Source: Paenactinomyces guangxiensis (lineage in GTDB: Bacteria > Bacillota > Bacilli > Thermoactinomycetales > Thermoactinomycetaceae). From it: DNA of 64,000 bases. Below the pieces are notes generated by a model, which was given only the letters and a program-made list of their open reading frames with translations, had not been told where the DNA came from and searched no databases. How positions within the stretch are numbered: position 1 is the stretch's first letter; every line of letters begins with the position of its first letter. This document shows positions 27,113 through 35,478 of the stretch, in pieces. The position numbers and the translations under genes are program-made. Where the stretch lies: the NCBI RefSeq assembly GCF_016055185.1, contig NZ_JAECVR010000001.1, positions 508,345 to 572,344 of the forward strand. The letters are read 5' to 3'.

Positions 27113-27125
27113 AGAGTATTCTTTT

Positions 27126-27518
27126 CTATCTGGTTGCAGTCTTATCAAAATCGGGCAGCTCACACGTCTCAATTCCCAGTTTTTCCAATTCGGAAGGTTC
27201 CATTTTTGCAATGCCATCCGGGAGGATATGAAGGCATTTGTGAAGCCAGTCCAGCACCCGGTCTACCTGGACACCCTCTTTTTGAGGGGAATAGGGCTGG
27301 AGATAACCAATCGCGGTGGTGGCAAGCTTTCTCGCACCCCGGACTTTCCCTCTTCTCAACTGGTGCATGATGGCAGCAATTTGAATCAGGCCATGGTAAA
27401 AATCGTTCTCTCTTTGAGTTTGCCATAATTCCTCAAGAACCTCGTGTGCCTCCCAGTATTCTCCCCTATGATAGCATCTGAAAAACTCCAAATAGAGGGG
27501 GTGATATGTCTGGTTCAT
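27126..27518 (-). CDS. DUF309 family protein
   Basis: About 130 aa, all-helical. The signature YLEFFRCYHRGEYWEAHEVLEELW is near the N-terminus, with GLIQIAAIMHQLRRG following; conserved His and Glu residues in these helices are thought to bind metal. The ATG at 27518 follows AAAGGAGA with eight bases between; a longer frame to 27623 has no ribosome-binding site. Function in the family is unknown. Confidence 0.85.
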   Translation of the reverse strand: MNQTYHPLYLEFFRCYHRGEYWEAHEVLEELWQTQRENDFYHGLIQIAAIMHQLRRGKVRGARKLATTAIGYLQPYSPQKEGVQVDRVLDWLHKCLHILPDGIAKMEPSELEKLGIETCELPDFDKTATR

Positions 27519-27633
27519 TCTCCGGCTCTCCTTTCCCTGCTCAGTTAATTTCCCCGCTTGATCATCACTTTTACAGATTTGATCCCATTCATTATTTATC
27601 ATATAACCATTTTCATCAGACATAAATTTTCTG

Positions 27634-27736
27634 CAAAAAAAAGACCAGGTCGCTCCTGGTCACATGAAAGAGGGTCAAGATTAAGGAGTTAAAAGAAGCG
27701 TGGTAGCGTAAGCAAGAAGGTCAACCTTACTTACAG
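27634..27736 (-). ncRNA. Candidate small RNA under Spo0A-type boxes
   Basis: A compact minus-strand transcription unit: promoter (27742-27770), about 100 bases with no convincing gene, then a perfect terminator GACCAGG-TCGCT-CCTGGTC with an eight-base T-run (about 27634-27661). The 5' part can fold as GTAAG..AAGG-TTGA-CCTT..CTTAC. The unpaired middle is pyrimidine-rich (ACTCCTT, GACCCTCTTTC), the kind of C/U-rich segment that pairs with ribosome-binding sites. A 20-codon frame starting at 27743 exists but begins inside the -10 element, so an RNA product is more likely. Confidence 0.5.
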
Positions 27737-27741
27737 CATTC

Positions 27742-27770
27742 ATTTTATCATGCTCCCCGAATTTTGTCGA
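27742..27770 (-). promoter_or_regulatory. Promoter of candidate small RNA
   Basis: On the minus strand: TCGACA, 17 bases, TAAAAT. The -35 is embedded in the first Spo0A-type box. Confidence 0.5.
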
Positions 27771-27782
27771 TATTTTGTCGAG
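27763..27782. promoter_or_regulatory. Two tandem Spo0A-type boxes
   Basis: TTTGTCGAT (27763-27771) and TTTGTCGAG (27774-27782), each 8 of 9 to the 0A box TTTGTCGAA, repeated with an 11-base period, i.e. on the same helix face, over the -35 of the small-RNA promoter. Confidence 0.5.
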
Positions 27783-27855
27783 CAATGTTTTCAAACTTTT
27801 TAAATTTCAATACCGGATTTCAAAGTGTTTGATTTATTTAAAGAAGAAGAGACTG

Positions 27856-28578
27856 CTAGATCCCCCACCGCTTCCAGAGCGATGAAAATCTTGGCGAATT
27901 GGTCTCTTTAAGAACCTGCCGGAACTGGGAGCGGATCAGCTTATTTTTCGGATCAATACGAAGAGCCAACTTGAGTTGTTTGGCCGCCTCGTCGTACTGT
28001 TCCATCTTCATGAACAAATTTGCGGTCCGTTGGTGATAAAAAGGTTGTCCCTCATGATAGTGGGCAGCCAGTTCAAGATGGAGCAAAGCTTGTCTGGTGT
28101 GGCTTTGCAGCAGATACACTTCCGCCAGTAACGTATGGGCAAGAGCATCCTTCGGATCCAGTTCCAAACTGCGCAACAAAAGATTTTGTGCGAGACGGAG
28201 AGAATCTGAATGAGTCATCAGATATCGTGCATACTCACGGTAGCCTCTGCTAAAATCAGGATGACAGTTCAACACCGATTGATAAGCATCATTTGAAGGT
28301 TGCAGCTCATTTTTAGCCTCCAGAACCTGTGCAAGCAACAGTTGCGCCTCAGCACATAACGGTTCCAACTCCAATGCGGACCCAATCGCAGCCTGTGCAC
28401 GGTCCCACTGACGATTCCTGGCTTCCAAATGGGCCAGGGCCAGATAATAATCAGCTTGCGGATCTTTTTTGATCAGACGTTCTATACGAGCACGGTTTCG
28501 GCGGTAACTACCTTGAACCACCTGTTTCTTCCCCTGTTTGTAAACGATGGAATACACTTCAAACATCGGTCCTGCCAT
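27856..28578 (-). CDS. TPR-repeat protein
   Basis: 240 aa made mostly of tetratricopeptide repeats: about six units from residue 42, for example ADYYLALAHLEARNRQWDRAQAAIGSALELEP and YDEAAKQLKLALRIDPKNKL. No signal peptide or membrane helix, so it is cytoplasmic and presumably a scaffold for protein contacts. GGGGG stands eight bases before the ATG. The partner is unknown; nothing nearby indicates a pathway. Confidence 0.82.
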   Translation of the reverse strand: MAGPMFEVYSIVYKQGKKQVVQGSYRRNRARIERLIKKDPQADYYLALAHLEARNRQWDRAQAAIGSALELEPLCAEAQLLLAQVLEAKNELQPSNDAYQSVLNCHPDFSRGYREYARYLMTHSDSLRLAQNLLLRSLELDPKDALAHTLLAEVYLLQSHTRQALLHLELAAHYHEGQPFYHQRTANLFMKMEQYDEAAKQLKLALRIDPKNKLIRSQFRQVLKETNSPRFSSLWKRWGI

Positions 28579-28690
28579 CTTTATTTCCCCCTTTGCTCAT
28601 TTAGCCATCGTTTCCAGAAAGTCTACCGTTCATCTCTTTTAATAATTTTAGTGTAACTTATTCGACAAAAAATGTCACGAACAAACAAAA

Positions 28691-28732
28691 AACAAACCCT
28701 GATTCCAGCAATTTAGGATCAAAGGGTTTGTT
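28691..28732 (-). terminator. Terminator after ypuI-like gene
   Basis: Inverted repeat AACAAACCCT / AGGGTTTGTT with a T-run on the minus strand. Confidence 0.8.
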
Positions 28733-28767
28733 TTATATTAATTGGAAATGAATTCTATATTAACCAG

Positions 28768-29271
28768 TTATGTTTTTTGCATACGAATCCGAGTAACATA
28801 GTCAGTTTCGTAATATTCTAATTCATCCCGTAAAATTTCAAAGATCTTTGAAAGAGAAACCGTAATTTGACGCAGGGGTTCCGGGGGAGTTTGTCTAAAT
28901 TTAATAGCATCAACGCTGGTATATGAGTAACGTCCGTCTTCTTCGTACACTTCATTCCTTGGATAATAAAAACAATATATGCAAGAATGGACAATCTCGC
29001 TCAGTACTTTTTCCGCAAAATCATGGTTAAATTTTGCCCTGCGCAAAACCAGGCTTACTTTTTCATAACCCAATTCACACGCTACGCTCAAATGCCTGAG
29101 ATCAGCAAGAAAATCACAGATATATGCTTCTGTTTCTGCCGGTTGATCCGTCTGTCCTTCCGTCAGCTGAGTGACACAGTGGTTGTTCAAAAATTGCTCT
29201 AATTCCTGTTTTGCATCGCGCAGCTTTTCCCGAGTTAAGATACAAAGCTGTTTGGTTTCTTCAGCTGGCAT
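28768..29271 (-). CDS. ypuI: DUF3907 family protein, YpuI-like
   Basis: About 167 aa, helical, no secretion signal. The C-terminal half (YSYTSVDAIKFRQTPPEPLRQITVS ... LRDELEYYETDYVTRIRMQ) agrees with what I remember of the B. subtilis YpuI family. ATG 29271 is preceded by GAGGGGG; an upstream TTG at 29307 is in frame but lacks a good site. Function unknown. Confidence 0.72.
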   Translation of the reverse strand: MPAEETKQLCILTREKLRDAKQELEQFLNNHCVTQLTEGQTDQPAETEAYICDFLADLRHLSVACELGYEKVSLVLRRAKFNHDFAEKVLSEIVHSCIYCFYYPRNEVYEEDGRYSYTSVDAIKFRQTPPEPLRQITVSLSKIFEILRDELEYYETDYVTRIRMQKT

Positions 29272-29454
29272 AAGAATATGAACCCCCTCAAAACTCCAAC
29301 CTTCCAAATGACTTTATTCCAATTTAGTATATCACAAGAAAACACTGATTGCTCAAATAAGTACAAACGGTTCCAAAATTAACCGTGATTGGAAAGAGGC
29401 ATAGCGAACATTCAAGCCAAAGCAAATTTCCTGAAAAAAAACGGAATATCAAAA

Positions 29455-29491
29455 ACCGCCCGGCTTCCCTTCCAAAGCGGGGCTGGGCGGT
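29455..29491 (-). terminator. Terminator after 62-aa gene
   Basis: Minus-strand stem ACCGCCCAGCC / GCCGGGCGGTTTTT. Confidence 0.85.
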
Positions 29492-29495
29492 ATCG

Positions 29496-29684
29496 TTAAT
29501 GATAAGGACCATTCTGATGATAATGGGCAATTGTCTGAGCGATAATCGTATTAATATCCTCTTCACTCAACGAACGAGGGTCTCCTTGAACGATAATATC
29601 AGAATCTCGTTCTGCTTCAGTCAACAAATCGTATAACTCCGGTGACACTGCCAAAACCAAATCAGACAATTTGACGGTTTGCAT
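29496..29684 (-). CDS. Unknown 62-aa protein
   Basis: Small acidic protein, MQTVKLSDLVLAVSPELYDLL..., with no cysteine, membrane helix or recognised domain. The GAGGTGAT site before the ATG at 29684 is strong, and a terminator follows at once, so it is probably a real single-gene unit. A longer form from the GTG at 29693 would bury that site. Confidence 0.65.
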   Translation of the reverse strand: MQTVKLSDLVLAVSPELYDLLTEAERDSDIIVQGDPRSLSEEDINTIIAQTIAHYHQNGPYH

Positions 29685-29804
29685 AGCGATCACCTCATTG
29701 GAAGTTATAAATCAGCCCAAACCGAAGCATCCCTTCACTCTTGTTCCTGTTTTCTCATTATGGTCACAAGTTGATACCGGTTGTCAATGGACCCTGGCCC
29801 TTTT

Positions 29805-30236
29805 TTAACGGCCACTCTTTTTTCCCAGCAAAATGGCATGATCTACTTTAATGCAGCGGTTCATAACCACTTGCAGCCCATTTTGTTCAGCCAGGCGAGC
29901 CGCTTCTTCATTGATCACACCCTCTTGCATCCAGATGGATCTGGCTTTGATCTTCACAGCGTCTTCAACGACCGGCATTACCATTTCACTGCGGCGGAAT
30001 ATATTGACAATATCAATCGGCTCCTCAATCTCAGTGAGTGAACCATACGGCTTTTCACCCAACACAGTTCCTTTTAAGTTTGGATTTACCGGGAAAATGC
30101 GATAACCTGCCTGTTTCATCGCTTCGGCAATCATGTAACTGGTACGGTCCGGGTTATCGGACATTCCAACCACTGCAACGTTTTTGGCTTCTGCTAAAAG
30201 CTTCGCTCTTTCGTCATCCGGCGGATTTTGAAACAT
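29805..30236 (-). CDS. CoA-binding protein, YccU family
   Basis: 143-aa Rossmann-type CoA-binding domain: KNVAVVGMSDNPDRTSYMIAEAMKQAGYRIFPVNPN, then VDIVNIFRRSEMV and the conserved end QVVMNRCIKVDHA. The structure of the family binds CoA, but its role is not settled. Monocistronic, with a modest GGATGATTT ribosome-binding site. Confidence 0.88.
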   Translation of the reverse strand: MFQNPPDDERAKLLAEAKNVAVVGMSDNPDRTSYMIAEAMKQAGYRIFPVNPNLKGTVLGEKPYGSLTEIEEPIDIVNIFRRSEMVMPVVEDAVKIKARSIWMQEGVINEEAARLAEQNGLQVVMNRCIKVDHAILLGKKSGR

Positions 30237-30356
30237 TACAAATCATCCTTTCACCTTAGCTTTTTATGATCACTTTTATCAAAATTGATTCCCTGTATAC
30301 TCCCCGGAACGAAACGGCCATCACAATGTCCCGGACAGCTGGATTTGCGATACCTG

Positions 30357-31034
30357 CTAGTCTCGTTTGCCCAACCCCAGCAGTTGCACAAAGCGCCTGC
30401 CGAACTCGCTGACTGAGAACTCATCCGTGACTTGCATGTAATACGTTTTTTTCACTAACTCGATAACCCAGGACGGGATTTTTTTGCCTTTAATAAGGTG
30501 GTAAAAGTCCCGATACCCCTGGACTAAGTGATCCCATCTCCCGTCATCTCCCGGTTGGAGAAATTCTGATACGTCGATCAGCTTGGCTCTGCCATTTTGC
30601 AGCAGTACATTTTTTAAGTGAATATCCCGGGGATTTAAGCCCCGACTTCTTGCATAGGTGCGTGCATCTTCCACATCGGCAATCACTTGTTCAGGGATCA
30701 CGATTCCCTGTTCCAAACATTGGTAGAGAGTAGGACCTTCTTCATAGCTCAAAACAAGATAATTTTCCCCTTTCGCGAAACAACGGGCAAAATAAGGGGA
30801 TTGGCCGATCCGCTGGTATACGTCATATTCATTCTCTTTTTTATGCAGCCGTTCCCGGGCGAATACTTTAAAAACACGGTCGGGACCATCCGGATGCTGG
30901 ACGACAACCGCATCCGTCCCCCATCCAATCAGATGAAAAACAGGCGGAACCCACTTGATCGTAACCAGTTCATTGCCGGGATTCACATGAAAATCTATCT
31001 GTTTTAACTGAGACTCAATCAAATTGATATTCAT
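30357..31034 (-). CDS. Protein kinase-like protein (YrzF-like)
   Basis: 225 aa with a shortened eukaryotic-type kinase fold. Visible: glycine loop LIGWGTDAVVV, lysine strand RVFKVFA, the catalytic-loop equivalent RGLNPRDIHLKNVLL (Asp and Asn kept), and the metal site LIDVSEF where DFG has become DVS. The C-terminal lobe is truncated compared with full kinases. This matches the small YrzF-type family in Bacillus. Activity is uncertain. No neighbour explains its substrate. Confidence 0.75.
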   Translation of the reverse strand: MNINLIESQLKQIDFHVNPGNELVTIKWVPPVFHLIGWGTDAVVVQHPDGPDRVFKVFARERLHKKENEYDVYQRIGQSPYFARCFAKGENYLVLSYEEGPTLYQCLEQGIVIPEQVIADVEDARTYARSRGLNPRDIHLKNVLLQNGRAKLIDVSEFLQPGDDGRWDHLVQGYRDFYHLIKGKKIPSWVIELVKKTYYMQVTDEFSVSEFGRRFVQLLGLGKRD

Positions 31035-31236
31035 CTATTTCCAGTTCCTCCTGTTTTACCAGATACTTCTTTCATTAACATACCATATTTAATCAAACCG
31101 GGTATGCATTCTCCTAACCGTTTGGCCTGAACAGAATCATACCTTTATCTTAATGATTTCCTACTTTGCCAAAAACTTATGATCAGATTGCCGGGCCGGC
31201 GTTTTCTATTTACCTGATTTACACGGACCTTAAACC

Positions 31237-32232
31237 TTAAACATAAGCAAACAGAACTTGGATGAGAAAAGTGACCGGCATGAGAATGCTGATGTAGATG
31301 GCTGAAGTTAAGTGCAACACCCGAATCGCTTGCAGCAGATGGGACGGTTTTTTTGGCTCCACGGGTTCACCCATTGTCGCCCGGTTGGAGGGCTGTCCCT
31401 GATATGTGTTAACCCCGCCCAATTGGATATGTAACCCCCCTGCCATGAGGGCTTCAGGTATGCCGCTGTTGGGACTGGGATGAAGACTGGCATCCCGCCG
31501 ATATATATGAAAGGCTGTTCGGGGATGAAGCTGTAAAAGGACGAGAGCCCCTAACATCGGAATAATCGCAAGGCGTGCAGGAATCCAGTTTGCCAAATCA
31601 TCCAGCCGGGCAGACGCCCAGCCCAGATGTAAATATTTTTGATTGCGATACCCGACCATAGAGTCCAGTGTATTGATTGCCCGATACGCCATGGCCAGCG
31701 GCGCACCTCCGAGAGCAGCATAGAACAGCGGGGAGACCGCTGCATCGACGATATTTTCTGCCACCGTCTCCACACCGCCGCGAACAATTTCCTCTTCATC
31801 CAGCTTCTCTGTGTCCCTGCCAACCACCATAGACAAAGCTGCCCGTGCCTGGCGGATATTCCCGGAAATTAACTTTTCATATATCTTTTTCCCCGCTTCC
31901 GCAAGCCCTTTCGTCGCAATTGTCGTTGAGATGATCCAAATTTCAAGCAGACGTCCTGCCCAGACGTTCCAGTCATATACAAGCTGTGTGATAAAAAAGA
32001 CAAGCAGATAGGTACTGCCGGCGATCAGTAAAGGAAACAAAATGCCAAGCAGCCGGATCTGAACCGGATGAGATTCATTTTTCCATCGCTGTCGCCTGAT
32101 CAGGCTCAGTAACCCTTTTTCAAATCCGGAAATACATCGTCCGATCCCGACCACAGGATGAGGAAGCCAGCGGGGGTCACCGATAAGAAGGTCTAACAGA
32201 TAAGCTGCAAAAATAATCCAGGCGACTTCCAT
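31237..32232 (-). CDS. cbiB: Adenosylcobinamide-phosphate synthase
   Basis: 331-aa integral membrane protein that joins adenosylcobyric acid to (R)-1-amino-2-propanol phosphate in cobalamin synthesis. It opens with AYLLDLLIGDPRWLPHPVVGIGR, the family hallmark, and has the conserved ENIVDAAVSPLFYAALGGAPLAMAYRAINTLDSMVGY. It overlaps cbiZ by 56 bases and is the last gene of the seven-gene minus-strand operon. Named cobD in some species; here cobD is used for the decarboxylase at 36.8 kb. Confidence 0.93.
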   Translation of the reverse strand: MEVAWIIFAAYLLDLLIGDPRWLPHPVVGIGRCISGFEKGLLSLIRRQRWKNESHPVQIRLLGILFPLLIAGSTYLLVFFITQLVYDWNVWAGRLLEIWIISTTIATKGLAEAGKKIYEKLISGNIRQARAALSMVVGRDTEKLDEEEIVRGGVETVAENIVDAAVSPLFYAALGGAPLAMAYRAINTLDSMVGYRNQKYLHLGWASARLDDLANWIPARLAIIPMLGALVLLQLHPRTAFHIYRRDASLHPSPNSGIPEALMAGGLHIQLGGVNTYQGQPSNRATMGEPVEPKKPSHLLQAIRVLHLTSAIYISILMPVTFLIQVLFAYV

Positions 32233-33043
32233 TGTTAACGATTCCTTTCTGCTTTATTCTTTTCTCATTCAACACTGCTTCCCGCACCGCCCGATAGACC
32301 AATCTTCCGATCACTTGCCCCAGCGGACTGGCGACACCCGCATATCTGTGCAAAACGGAGCCTACCCGTTGTTGAGTGGCGGCAACAACAATGGCATCTG
32401 TAGTGGTGCCCGTGGCAATATTTCCGGCTGAATCTGTAACTGCAAGATCTTGCAAGGCGGCAGATTTCGCCTCTGTCGCCGTGATGATACTATTTACCAT
32501 CGCCGCCTGTGTGAGCTCCCCATCAATCACCAGAACCAGGTTAATCGTGCCCGGCTTCCCCGGACTGTCGTCCATGCCCTCCACTCCGGCTCTGGCCGCA
32601 TTCCCCACTCCGGCGGTGGCCCACACAGCGATCCGGAACCCGTCCGATGCCTGCACGCGGAAATCTGCCTGATCCACATATGCCGCCGTCAGCAAAACGA
32701 CTGTCCCTTTTGTTGAGATTCTTTTGCCGTTCAGCCACTCTTTTACCTCCGCTTCCGGGTCCGGCGGACAATATGATTTTTGCACATGGCGGTTTAAAAT
32801 AAGAGTCGCCGCCTGTTCCTCTCCACCCATGATGGCACTCGTTAAAACTCGGAGGGGACGATCCGAATGGATCTGTATCATCTCAGAGGTCACCTGATAA
32901 CAGATTGGCCAGCTGGATTGCGCAAACACAGGTTTCATTTTTGCGGCTCCTTTCTCTGTCTGCATAAAAAGAGGGCGGCCCGTAAATTCCACCCGTTGAA
33001 AATCAGCCAGTTGTACAGGCTCAACTAAAGTTTCCCCATCCAT
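32177..33043 (-). CDS. cbiZ: Adenosylcobinamide amidohydrolase
   Basis: About 288 aa, CbiZ family. It removes the aminopropanol side chain from adenosylcobinamide to give adenosylcobyric acid, letting foreign or incomplete corrinoids be rebuilt with the cell's own lower ligand. Motifs: LTSAIMGGEEQAAT, AGVGNAARAGVEG, TDSAGNIATGTTTDAIVVAA. Its end overlaps cbiB, the enzyme using its product, which supports the call. The ATG at 33043 is preferred because GGGTGA lies nine bases ahead; ATG 33052 abuts that site. Confidence 0.82.
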   Translation of the reverse strand: MDGETLVEPVQLADFQRVEFTGRPLFMQTEKGAAKMKPVFAQSSWPICYQVTSEMIQIHSDRPLRVLTSAIMGGEEQAATLILNRHVQKSYCPPDPEAEVKEWLNGKRISTKGTVVLLTAAYVDQADFRVQASDGFRIAVWATAGVGNAARAGVEGMDDSPGKPGTINLVLVIDGELTQAAMVNSIITATEAKSAALQDLAVTDSAGNIATGTTTDAIVVAATQQRVGSVLHRYAGVASPLGQVIGRLVYRAVREAVLNEKRIKQKGIVNNGSRLDYFCSLSVRPSYR

Positions 33044-33068
33044 TTGACTCATTCACCCGTATACGCGT

Positions 33069-34856
33069 TTAAAGAAAACGATCCAAAAATTGCAGTACTT
33101 TGCGGTAGACTAATATTTCATTTTCTTTTTTGGAAAAGCCGTGCCCCTCATCTTCGAGCACAAGGTACTCCACCTCGGTTCCGTTTTGCTTCAGTTTGTC
33201 TACGATTTGATCCGATTGGGCTTTAACCACACGCGGGTCGTTCTCCCCCTGGATCACCAGTACCGGCTTCACCATGCGATCCAGATATGTATCGGGTGAG
33301 TCTGCGATCAGCTTATCGCGGTCCTTTTCCGGGTCACCCACCCATTGCTTTACGGTCGGTTTCCAGTGCTCCGGTACAGAGTTGATAAAGCTGAACAGGT
33401 TGCTTGGGCCAAAGATATCGACAACTGCTTTAAAATATTCAGGATGTCGGCCGGCTAAGAGCAAAGCCATATACCCGCCGTAACTTCCCCCCATAAGAAA
33501 GATTTTATCCCGGTCCGCATCGCCCCGCCGGATCAGCCAGTCAAGCCCTGCAATAAGATCCAGGCGGGGACCATGCCCCCAGTCTCCTTCAACCAACCTG
33601 GCAAATGTAATTCCATATCCGGCAGAACCGCGGAAGTTGGGAGCAAAGATGCTGTATCCGCGATGGGCCAAAAACTGAAACAGCGCACGAAAATTCTTGC
33701 GTTCGGCTGCTTGCGGACCGCCATGCGGCCACAGGATGACATGTCCGTTGCTCGCTTCCGGTCTGGCACGAAAAAAGAGGGCTTCAATGGGAATTCCGTC
33801 AAAAGAAGGATATGTGAGAACATCCGGTTCAACCAGCTCTTCTTCCGCGACCGCCGGGACCTGAAAATGGGTCAGCATCTTCCAGCCGGCACTATTCTTT
33901 CGTTTACAGTATATATTCCACGGGCGGGTTGACCGGTTGCCCAGGATGTATAAATTTCCTGTTTCCGTGACAACCATCTGGCTGATCACATCAACTGGCA
34001 GCGGAATGTTTGTCACCTGCTTTGTTTCAAGGTCAAAGTGGCAGAGAAAATCCCGCACCCCTTTTGAAGTAATCAGATAAAGATGAGTATCACCCGGGTG
34101 GTATTCGATTTTTTTTATATCTTCTTTATCCAGGGACAGCCATCGGGTGAGAGACCGGGTTTGCAGGTTAAAGTGTGCCAGATAGGAAAAGTCCTGTCCA
34201 AAGTTGGTTGTGATCAACAGCGAGTCCCCTTTGTAAAACACCACATCAGAAACTGTATGGGCCGGTCCCTGTTCAGAAGTGAGACAAATCGTTTGCCCCC
34301 CTCTTTTCACATAAGCGGGAATATATGTATTGGAAAAAAACTTGTAAAAAACCAGTGTTTTCTCATCATCACTCACTCCGCCAAGATAAGTGGGGACATC
34401 TTTCCCTTCGATGACTACCTCCTCCCGGTCTTCACCGATATGATAACAATAAGAATTAAAAAATGTATTGTTCTCTTTATTGGAGTAATAGTACAGCCGT
34501 TGTCCGTCCCCGGAAAGTTTGACTACACGGTTTTGTCTTTTTTTCGCCGGGCAAATGGGAATACTGTGTCCCCCTTGCCGGGGGAGGGCATAGATTTGTA
34601 TATTTTCATCTCCGTCATGGTCGAAAGAAGCAAGAATAAACCGGCCTTGTTTGTCAAACCGCAGATCGTGGCAGTTTTGCCCGTTAAAAGTAAGCGGATA
34701 GGGAAAAGAATGCGGCAGATCCATCGCCCACAAATCATATTTTCCGTTTAAATTTGTACTAAAAACCAATTGTTTTTCATCCGGACTTACAGCAAACCGC
34801 TGAATGCCATAAGTGCGAAAAAATTGCTCCACATCCGGCTTCCCGAATTTGAGCAT
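33069..34856 (-). CDS. S9-family serine peptidase (acylaminoacyl-peptidase-like)
   Basis: 595 aa. The N-terminal part (about 1-330) is a beta-propeller with repeated blocks such as FVLASFDHDGDENIQIY. The C-terminal part is an alpha/beta-hydrolase with nucleophile GGSYGGYMALL, Asp in QGENDPRV and His in DEGHGF. No signal peptide, so it acts in the cytoplasm on short peptides. It is embedded in the cobalamin operon with gaps of only about 20-25 bases on either side, although no role in corrinoid synthesis is known. GGAGGGAG precedes the ATG. Confidence 0.9.
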   Translation of the reverse strand: MLKFGKPDVEQFFRTYGIQRFAVSPDEKQLVFSTNLNGKYDLWAMDLPHSFPYPLTFNGQNCHDLRFDKQGRFILASFDHDGDENIQIYALPRQGGHSIPICPAKKRQNRVVKLSGDGQRLYYYSNKENNTFFNSYCYHIGEDREEVVIEGKDVPTYLGGVSDDEKTLVFYKFFSNTYIPAYVKRGGQTICLTSEQGPAHTVSDVVFYKGDSLLITTNFGQDFSYLAHFNLQTRSLTRWLSLDKEDIKKIEYHPGDTHLYLITSKGVRDFLCHFDLETKQVTNIPLPVDVISQMVVTETGNLYILGNRSTRPWNIYCKRKNSAGWKMLTHFQVPAVAEEELVEPDVLTYPSFDGIPIEALFFRARPEASNGHVILWPHGGPQAAERKNFRALFQFLAHRGYSIFAPNFRGSAGYGITFARLVEGDWGHGPRLDLIAGLDWLIRRGDADRDKIFLMGGSYGGYMALLLAGRHPEYFKAVVDIFGPSNLFSFINSVPEHWKPTVKQWVGDPEKDRDKLIADSPDTYLDRMVKPVLVIQGENDPRVVKAQSDQIVDKLKQNGTEVEYLVLEDEGHGFSKKENEILVYRKVLQFLDRFL

Positions 34857-34878
34857 AAGCTCCCTCCGTTTATTTCAA

Positions 34879-35478
34879 TTATTCTGTTTTCATCATTCTT
34901 ACCGTCTTCCAGCCGTCATCCCGCTTCTGCACAATCCACCCGCTTCCGTGCGGGACAGGCGGGTCCCAAAATGAACTCCAATCCCGGCGCACCATTTTCG
35001 ACAAAAACCAGCGGATCGGACCGCCATGGGTAAATACTGCAATCACTTCTCCCTCAGAATGGGTTTGTTCCACCCGGTTCAGCCAGCCCGACAGCCTGAC
35101 ATCCATCTCATTAAGGCTTTCACCTCCCGGCGGAGCGGTCTGAAACGGGTCGGACAGCCATTCTTGCACATGCTTTGCATGTCGCGTTGAGATTTCCTGA
35201 AAAGTATAACCTTCCCACTCACCGAAGGATAATTCGCGCAAACTTTTCATCCGGCAGGAGGAAAGACCGGGTGCCAGTTGTAAAAATGCTTCCGCCGTCT
35301 GCCTGGCGCGGAAAAGATCGCTCATGTAGACATAATCAACGGGCACGGATTGCAGAGAATCAGCGAGCCGGCGGGCCTGTTGGCGTCCCCGCGAATTCAG
35401 CGGGGGATCAAGATGACCCAGGTACCGTCCCGCAGCATTTTCTCCGGTTTCACCATGGCGGAGCCAGATCAATTGCAT
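34879..35478 (-). CDS. cobC: Alpha-ribazole phosphatase, histidine phosphatase family
   Basis: About 199 aa. The phosphatase motif LIWLRHGETGENAAGRYLGHLDPPLN carries the catalytic RHG; GEVIAVFTHGGPIRWFL supplies the second His. Alone it could be any histidine phosphatase, but it overlaps cobS by 29 bases in a cobalamin operon, which makes removal of phosphate from alpha-ribazole phosphate (or from the cobalamin phosphate) its likely task. ATG 35478 follows GGGGGTGA. Confidence 0.82.
   Translation of the reverse strand: MQLIWLRHGETGENAAGRYLGHLDPPLNSRGRQQARRLADSLQSVPVDYVYMSDLFRARQTAEAFLQLAPGLSSCRMKSLRELSFGEWEGYTFQEISTRHAKHVQEWLSDPFQTAPPGGESLNEMDVRLSGWLNRVEQTHSEGEVIAVFTHGGPIRWFLSKMVRRDWSSFWDPPVPHGSGWIVQKRDDGWKTVRMMKTE

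Noticed and set aside
27684..27743. 20-codon frame MNAVSKVDLLAYATTLLLTP
   Set aside because: Its start lies within the predicted -10 element, so the mapped promoter would not transcribe it; kept as an alternative only.
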